Shown: one piece after another, positions 59,342 to 64,000 of the stretch
How positions within the stretch are numbered: position 1 is the stretch's first letter
How the letters are laid out: each line of letters begins with the position of its first letter
Assembly (NCBI RefSeq): GCF_963678635.1
Contig: NC_087064.1
Location: 39,467,464 to 39,531,463, forward strand
From: Symsagittifera roscoffensis
Lineage: Eukaryota; Xenacoelomorpha; Acoela; Convolutidae
Length of the DNA: 64,000 nucleotides
Direction: 5' to 3'
Position numbers and translations under genes: made by a program
Notes under the pieces: generated by a model
What the model saw: only the letters and a program-made list of their open reading frames with translations
The model's database searches: none
Told to the model about the DNA's origin: nothing

Positions 59342-61147
59342 CTAAAACAATGTCCACTTGTTTCTGCACGTGATACAATCACAGAATAATTGCCACGTGC
59401 ACGTTGTCATTTCTGAAAATCTCTCGTTTACAAATTTCCACATCGTGTTTAAAATTCTCGTCTTGAGGCCGATTCGTTTATCAAAATGAATATATGGTTC
59501 TAATCGATTTACAATCCTACTGGTTCTGAAAACAAATTCGTTTCTCGCTTTTTCCGTTCTCACTTTTCGCATCTCAAAAATTTCTATATTTCTAGCCCGT
59601 GTGGTTCGCCTGTTTAACACTATTTCATTTCGTTCATTAGAATCAAGACTGGCAAGAAGTAAGATGTTATTTAGCTGGATGAACATGGGCAGGGGTAAAA
59701 TGTTTAGCAAGCGTAGTTCGTTGATGTACACTCCCGTTTCATTTCCAGTGATCCACCGGATTGCTTTCTTTTGAAATCGCTCCAACTGCAATTGATCCCC
59801 CCTCGATATATGTGTACATGAGAGTCCGTATAATAACACTGGGAGTATTAGTGACTTATACAGGCCTAACTTTACAAACGTATTTATCTTTGCTGATAGG
59901 TTTCTTCTCAGGAGGTACAGTACTTGGTTTGCCTTCTTTAATCTTGTTTCAATGTGTACCTTCCAACTTAAATCGCCCGACACAAAAATTCCCAGATCTT
60001 TCACAACCATCGATGTTCCAAGCACTACACCAAAAAGCATAGAGTTGGCGTCTCCGCCCCTAAAACTTACTTTTGCACATTTATCTAGTGCTAATTCCAT
60101 TTTGTTTTCAGTTACCCACTGCTGAATTTTGTCCAGATCTTCTTGAATTTCAATTGATGTTTTTTTGATGGAAAGTAGTTTAAGATCATCCGCAAAAATA
60201 TATGGTTCAGAGAATTTGAGTACTTCAGGTAGGTCGTTAATAAAAATGCAAAAGAGCAGTGGTCCTAAAAGTGATCCTTGGGGAACACCACTAGTGACTT
60301 CTAAAACTTTTGAGCTGATATTGTCTACTCGTACAAACTGTTTCCTGTTTTTCAAATAGTCATAGAGTACCTCTAACATGCAGCCTCCTATTCCTATAAG
60401 TGCAACTTTCTTGAGTAGATCAAAATGCGGAACTTTATCAAAGGCTTTTGCAAAGTCAGTGTAGACTGCTACAATTTCTGCGTTTGAGTCATTGTCAAGC
60501 GCTTCATATATTTCTTTCAGGAAGGAGAGCATGTTTGTCAAAACTGATCTACCTTTAGTAAAACCGTGTTGATGTTTCGTCAAATACCAGGCAAAGTAAG
60601 GGTACAGGTCTTTGTATATACATTTTTCAAGGACTTTGCTGTCAATATTTAATAGCGATACTGGTCGATAGTTGTTCACCAATTTTCGGTCACCTTTTTT
60701 GTGAACAGGAGTAACTGCAGCTGTTTTCCATGAATCAGGTATTTTTCGTAGGCGTTTTACGTTTCTCAAAATTTTGTTCATCGGTTTGCATATATTGCGG
60801 TTCGTTTTCTGAAAAAAGCTAGGTGGCAACCCATTTGGGCCGCGTGACTTTGTTACGTCCAGAGTTGATAAAATCTCACTTACTGTCTTTTTCGATATAT
60901 CAAAATTCGTTAACAAGGGATTTCCAAATTGAATATCTCTAATACTAAAACTTTCTTTAGGATTAAAAACTGAATGAAAGAAGTCGTTTAGCATGTTGAC
61001 TTGTTCGTTTGGATTTGTGCTTTCAACTTCATCTTTTATGAGTAACTTAGGAAGACTTGTATGTTTATTCAAGTTCTTTAGGTGTTTAAAAATTACATTA
61101 GTGTTCCGTGTTCTAAACAATTCCTCTTGGTAGTTTTTCCTGTCCAC
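59342..61147 (-). CDS. Non-LTR retrotransposon reverse transcriptase (ORF2, RT part)
   Basis: 601 uninterrupted codons. RT motifs in order: GPNGLPPSFF (~103), NNYRPVSLLN (158-167), HGFTKGRS (~194), TDFAKAFDKV (230-239; catalytic Asp231), SGVPQGSLLGPLLF (286-299), and YIFADDLKLL (316-325; catalytic Asp320 and Asp321), then the thumb with VKDLGIFVSGDLSW. All three catalytic Asp are present. The chosen ATG is internal to the original ORF2: endonuclease sequence lies upstream in broken frames, so this is the intact RT half of a decayed ORF2. The product would perform target-primed reverse transcription of the element's RNA. Confidence 0.92.
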   Translation of the reverse strand: MDRKNYQEELFRTRNTNVIFKHLKNLNKHTSLPKLLIKDEVESTNPNEQVNMLNDFFHSVFNPKESFSIRDIQFGNPLLTNFDISKKTVSEILSTLDVTKSRGPNGLPPSFFQKTNRNICKPMNKILRNVKRLRKIPDSWKTAAVTPVHKKGDRKLVNNYRPVSLLNIDSKVLEKCIYKDLYPYFAWYLTKHQHGFTKGRSVLTNMLSFLKEIYEALDNDSNAEIVAVYTDFAKAFDKVPHFDLLKKVALIGIGGCMLEVLYDYLKNRKQFVRVDNISSKVLEVTSGVPQGSLLGPLLFCIFINDLPEVLKFSEPYIFADDLKLLSIKKTSIEIQEDLDKIQQWVTENKMELALDKCAKVSFRGGDANSMLFGVVLGTSMVVKDLGIFVSGDLSWKVHIETRLKKANQVLYLLRRNLSAKINTFVKLGLYKSLILPVLLYGLSCTHISRGDQLQLERFQKKAIRWITGNETGVYINELRLLNILPLPMFIQLNNILLLASLDSNERNEIVLNRRTTRARNIEIFEMRKVRTEKARNEFVFRTSRIVNRLEPYIHFDKRIGLKTRILNTMWKFVNERFSEMTTCTWQLFCDCITCRNKWTLF

Positions 61148-61181
61148 TTCCGATGATTCAGTTACTAAATTTTCAAACAGT

Positions 61182-62170
61182 TTAACTTGTTGTCTTCTGT
61201 AGTTGGTCGGTTTGAGTATACATGATTGCCGTTTTTGTTTGTAACTTTTTGATCAAATTTGAAGTGCTACTTGTTATCCAAGGTGGAAGTGATTGCCTAT
61301 GTCTTGTTCTGAGAGGCACAAAACTCTTAATGATTTCATCCAAATATTGGGTGTACTCCTCATGCATTTTGTTAATGTTGTGTGGCATACTGGTTCAAAT
61401 GGGTTCTCGTTTATAAAATTGTTTATTCCTTCAAATCGGCATTTCCAAAACTTCTAAAATTTTCCAAGTATGGTTTCGGCTCTGATACCGTGCATTCAAT
61501 AGACAACATTATGGCATTGTGATCTGAGCAGTCATAAATCTTGGAAACGTTAAAATCTTGTTCGGCACTTGTATAGCAATTCCGATAGAAGGCTACGTCT
61601 AGTATGTTCTTCACACATGTTGGGAAATCTATCGCCTGCCTAAAGAGTCCATTTTCAAAAATTTGCAGTATTTGGTTTTCTTCCTCGTCAGTACTGGTGA
61701 GGGTGTTCCAGTTTGTTTCTGGGAAATTTAAATCCCCACATAAGAGAAACGGTTTGTTTTTAGGAATGGCTTTGATCAGTTGTTCAAATTCATGCACTTT
61801 GTATCTGTAATTACTGTTTTTGGCGGATTGTAGAATGAGCCAATTATCATTTCAGTTTGATGAAGTTTTATACTACATAGCACACATGAATCAGAATGTC
61901 ATGTTTGGTGGATAAGTCCTCGGTAATTAGACTATTCTTGACAGCTATTAGGCTGCCTCCGTGACAGTTTTTACCACTCACAATAGCTCTATCAGATCTA
62001 TAGATGTTATATTCACTTAGAAAAAGCTCTGATGATTGAATATTCTCGTTAAGCCAAGTTTCGCTTAAGCATATGACATTAAAATTTCCAACTGCAATTG
62101 CATTTGCTAGCTTAGTTCTTCTCTCTATGTTGATTAGGCTTCTAGTATTTAGTTGCAGAATGTTGAGGAA
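61182..62170 (-). pseudogene. Non-LTR retrotransposon endonuclease (ORF2, N-terminal part), broken
   Basis: Frames read in order on the minus strand: 62170-61880 with NTRSLIN, ICLSETWLNE and GGSLIAVKN (catalytic Glu in SETW); 61797-61423 with LLCGDLNFPETNW and the terminal SDHNAI (Asp and His of the active site); and 61388-61182 joining to the RT domain (LPPWITSSTSNLIKK). Breaks lie near 61870, 61800 and 61400. The domain is an APE-type endonuclease that nicks target DNA. Confidence 0.85.
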
Positions 62171-62179
62171 TCCTAGTCA

Positions 62180-62917
62180 ATGCTGGGGTTCCTGAACTTC
62201 AGTGTCAATAGTTACTTTCACACCATCATTGAACAATTCTAGATTCCTTATTTTCAGCTTTTCGCGAGGAACGCCTTCATCTAGTAGTTGTCTTCGTTTC
62301 TTAAGGATTTCGTTCTCTTTAATTGCACTCTCTTTGGTCAATGCTGGTAGCAGGTAGACCTCTTTTCGACCAATTGTTCTCGCTTTTCTCGGCTTTTTGC
62401 TAGTACTAGTCGTGCTTCATGTTCGCTAGGTACAGTTACCAGCAGTGTTCTTGGCTTCATTCGATTACGATCAAATTTTCCCAGTCGTTTTAGTTCTATT
62501 ATTTTCGGCTTCACTCCAATTATGTCTAGTATTTCGTTTACTTCGTCATTTGTTGGGACAAGGTTTTCTCCTTTTGTTTTCTCAGGGTCCTCTTTTGACC
62601 CCTTGTATCCTAAAACTTTGATTTATGTTGTGATCAGAGTTAGATCTGGCAGCATGTTGAGTGGTTTGAGCTTGATTTATCCGGGTGGTGGTTTCAGCAG
62701 CTACAACGGCACTATAAGTTTTTTCCACTTTATCGCATGTCGTTTTCATTGCATTTCCAATTTTTTGATCTACTAAATCGGTAAGTCTTCTTTCCATGCT
62801 TTTAAGGCTTTCAGTTACATCAATGTTTGAGAGCTTCTCGTCTATGTTGGCCAGGGTTTTGCATCTTATAAAGTTGTCTCGTTCATTATTTTGCACACAA
62901 GTATTACAAAGCAACAT
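62180..62917 (-). pseudogene. Non-LTR retrotransposon ORF1, frameshifted
   Basis: The N-terminal part (62582-62917) has CNTCVQNN and a heptad-rich stretch (DEKLSNIDVTESLKSMERRL) likely to form a coiled coil. After a shift near 62590, an RNA-binding-like region follows (ELKRLGKFDRNRMKPRTLLV and LVLAKSREKRE). After another near 62350, the C-terminus reads KKRRQLLDEGVPREKLKIRN and stops at 62180. ORF1 proteins bind element RNA. The ORF2 endonuclease begins within 20 bp. Confidence 0.75.
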
Positions 62918-63004
62918 GACATTCGGCCTAGTTCTTTTATTCCATTATGGCCACTAGAGACAACCCAACACAAGTTGGTTCCAAATGCATTTGAGCGTTG
63001 CATG

Positions 63005-63204
63005 NNNNNNNNNNNNNNNNNNNNNNNNNNNNNNNNNNNNNNNNNNNNNNNNNNNNNNNNNNNNNNNNNNNNNNNNNNNNNNNNNNNNNNNNNNNNNNNN
63101 NNNNNNNNNNNNNNNNNNNNNNNNNNNNNNNNNNNNNNNNNNNNNNNNNNNNNNNNNNNNNNNNNNNNNNNNNNNNNNNNNNNNNNNNNNNNNNNNNNNN
63201 NNNN
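63005..63204. other. Assembly gap (200 N)
   Basis: Exactly 200 N, probably a gap of unknown true size. It hides the 5' end of the retrotransposon and could hide the missing uS5 exon. Confidence 0.99.
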
Positions 63205-63455
63205 TTTTTATTCATCCGTTAGTAGGCTCATTCCGCGTGTGGTTTGCCTTTTGTGTGTAGGACGGTCGCTCGTTCTATCTTTTTTCTGTGGCCTTTGCCC
63301 GTTTTTTAGTTAGACTGCTCAATCTGCTCTGCTGTCCTGCGGTCTGTTTATTTTTGGTTAGTCTCGTCAGTAGACCAGTCACCGTGTCTAAGTGGAAATA
63401 GTGGACATGCTGGCAAAAGGAAAGTTGACGGAGAGTTCGCTGACTGTGTTCCCAG
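63205..63455 (+). other. uS5 intron, last part before exon
   Basis: Mixed-composition sequence ending in CTGACTGTGTTCCCAG, a plausible 3' splice site. No repeat recognised. A minus-strand frame across 63275-63605 is a shadow. Confidence 0.5.
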
Positions 63456-63537
63456 GGCACCCGCACTCGGTTGAAGACACTCGCTGCTGTAGACGACCAC
63501 AAGGACCATGTAGGACTTGGCATCAAGTGCTACAAAG
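63456..63537 (+). CDS. RPS2: Ribosomal protein uS5 (RPS2), internal exon
   Basis: 82 bp between CCCAG and GTGATA. It reads GTRTRLKTLAAVDDHKD then HVGLGIKCYK, matching the uS5 core that follows the S5 RNA-binding fold start, including the near-universal HVGLG. It would follow the first exon (47522-47852) after a further exon of about 28 codons that was not located. The exon ends in phase 1. The remainder of the gene lies beyond the window. Confidence 0.75.
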
Positions 63538-64000
63538 GTGATACCACGCTCGATTGTGTCTTCTTCTTTTTCTCTTCCATTTTTGCAAAAAATTATTTCA
63601 GCCATCTTCCTTCTTTCCCAAAAAACATCTACGAGTCTTTATTTTCCCTGTATTGACTTATGGCGATCAAATCATTTCTAATATCCCCAAAAAGTGGATT
63701 TTCGTGCGAAAGGGAAGGTAGAAAACAGAAATTCAATTGTTCCATAAAATGAAGTGAAGGCGTGCGTTTGTTCAAGGTTATTCATAGCTTATCCAAGTGA
63801 TATGGACTTTTTAAGCTGCTCTTTTTTCTACCAGAGCAGAGTTTTGTACAACAATATTATATTTGAGAAATCAAAAAAAGAAGAAAAATTTTAAACAGGT
63901 GTTTTACCGCCGCCCATAAAATTACACGAAAAGACATGTTCGATTAAAGCTTGTAAAAAAAGATCTAGCCACGACGGTTGTCATACCGCAAAGTAGAGCG
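63538..64000 (+). other. uS5 downstream intron
   Basis: Begins GTGATACC at the donor. No further uS5 exon recognised before the window edge. AT-rich, no repeat identified. Confidence 0.5.

Larger units (their letters stand above)
59265..63004 (-). mobile_element. Non-LTR retrotransposon, Jockey/CR1-like group
   Basis: Minus-strand element with ORF1 (62180-62917), an apurinic-type endonuclease plus reverse transcriptase (59342-62170) and a short 3' end with (CAA)n. The 5' part runs into the assembly gap. It is inserted just downstream of the polB relic. The clade assignment is tentative. Confidence 0.85.

Noticed and set aside
62891-63313. Open frames crossing the N block
   Set aside because: Most of their length is unknown sequence; they have no evidential value.
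63348-63605. Minus-strand 85-codon frame at the right end
   Set aside because: It is the shadow of the plus-strand uS5 exon, whose HVGLGIKC block is far more specific.

Overview
The window looks like repeat-dense, AT-rich DNA from an animal, most likely an invertebrate. The evidence is an intron-split uS5 (RPS2) gene, Polinton/Maverick elements with protein-primed-type DNA polymerase B, a Ty3/Gypsy-type pol, a non-LTR retrotransposon with ORF1 and endonuclease-RT, long GATA/GA microsatellites and a 29-bp minisatellite. I cannot name the species. Almost all recognisable coding sequence is mobile-element derived and decayed. The only clear host gene is uS5.

Layout. 1-1697 is a (GATATAGAGA)n microsatellite with higher-order structure. 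1690-9760 is an ~8-kb imperfect palindrome: arms 1690-5037 and 5622-9760, spacer 584 bp. Its outer edges run into GATA/CTAT microsatellites, and both arms carry remnants of the same unrecognised exons. 10190-10780 holds two copies of a short degenerate repeat. 10775-16478 is a 29-bp minisatellite interrupted at 15376-16057 by unrelated DNA with a partial reading frame.

16480-45000 is a nest of Ty3/Gypsy fragments in both orientations. A compound block (inverted Gypsy integrase, forward RT-RNase H, inverted integrase, Polinton left end) occurs twice, at 16480-23450 and 23700-33300. The second copy also contains a 1.2-kb inverted-junction unit repeated in tandem. A 6833-bp Polinton (31760-38592) with terminal inverted repeats, 5'-AG ends and an exact 6-bp target duplication TGTAAT sits inside the integrase region of a Gypsy element, whose 5' half (protease, RT, RNase H) continues at 38599-41200 on the minus strand. 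The Polinton carries a broken leftward polB, a rightward capsid-like C-terminal fragment and a broken rightward cysteine protease. Between the divergent genes lies an array of ~60-bp repeats full of TGACGTCA-like sites.

45373-47563 is a direct tandem duplication of 1.09 kb that copies the upstream region and first 14 codons of uS5. The intact uS5 first exon is 47522-47852. A later uS5 exon lies at 63456-63537, so at least 15.6 kb of intronic DNA, and one exon I could not find, lie between. That interval is full of mobile DNA: a 1.9-kb element with ~45-bp inverted ends (48627-50500), palindromic MITE-like sequence (51955-53204), an 880-bp inverted element around a tRNA-Arg-like sequence (53786-54668), a second decayed Polinton polB on the plus strand (56099-59215), and a non-LTR retrotransposon on the minus strand (59265 to at least 62917). 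A 200-bp run of N (63005-63204) precedes the second uS5 exon.

No operons or cellular pathways are visible. The relationships that matter are nesting and duplication order: Polinton into Gypsy, then segmental duplication with the flanking satellite, then local amplification of the 1.2-kb chimera.
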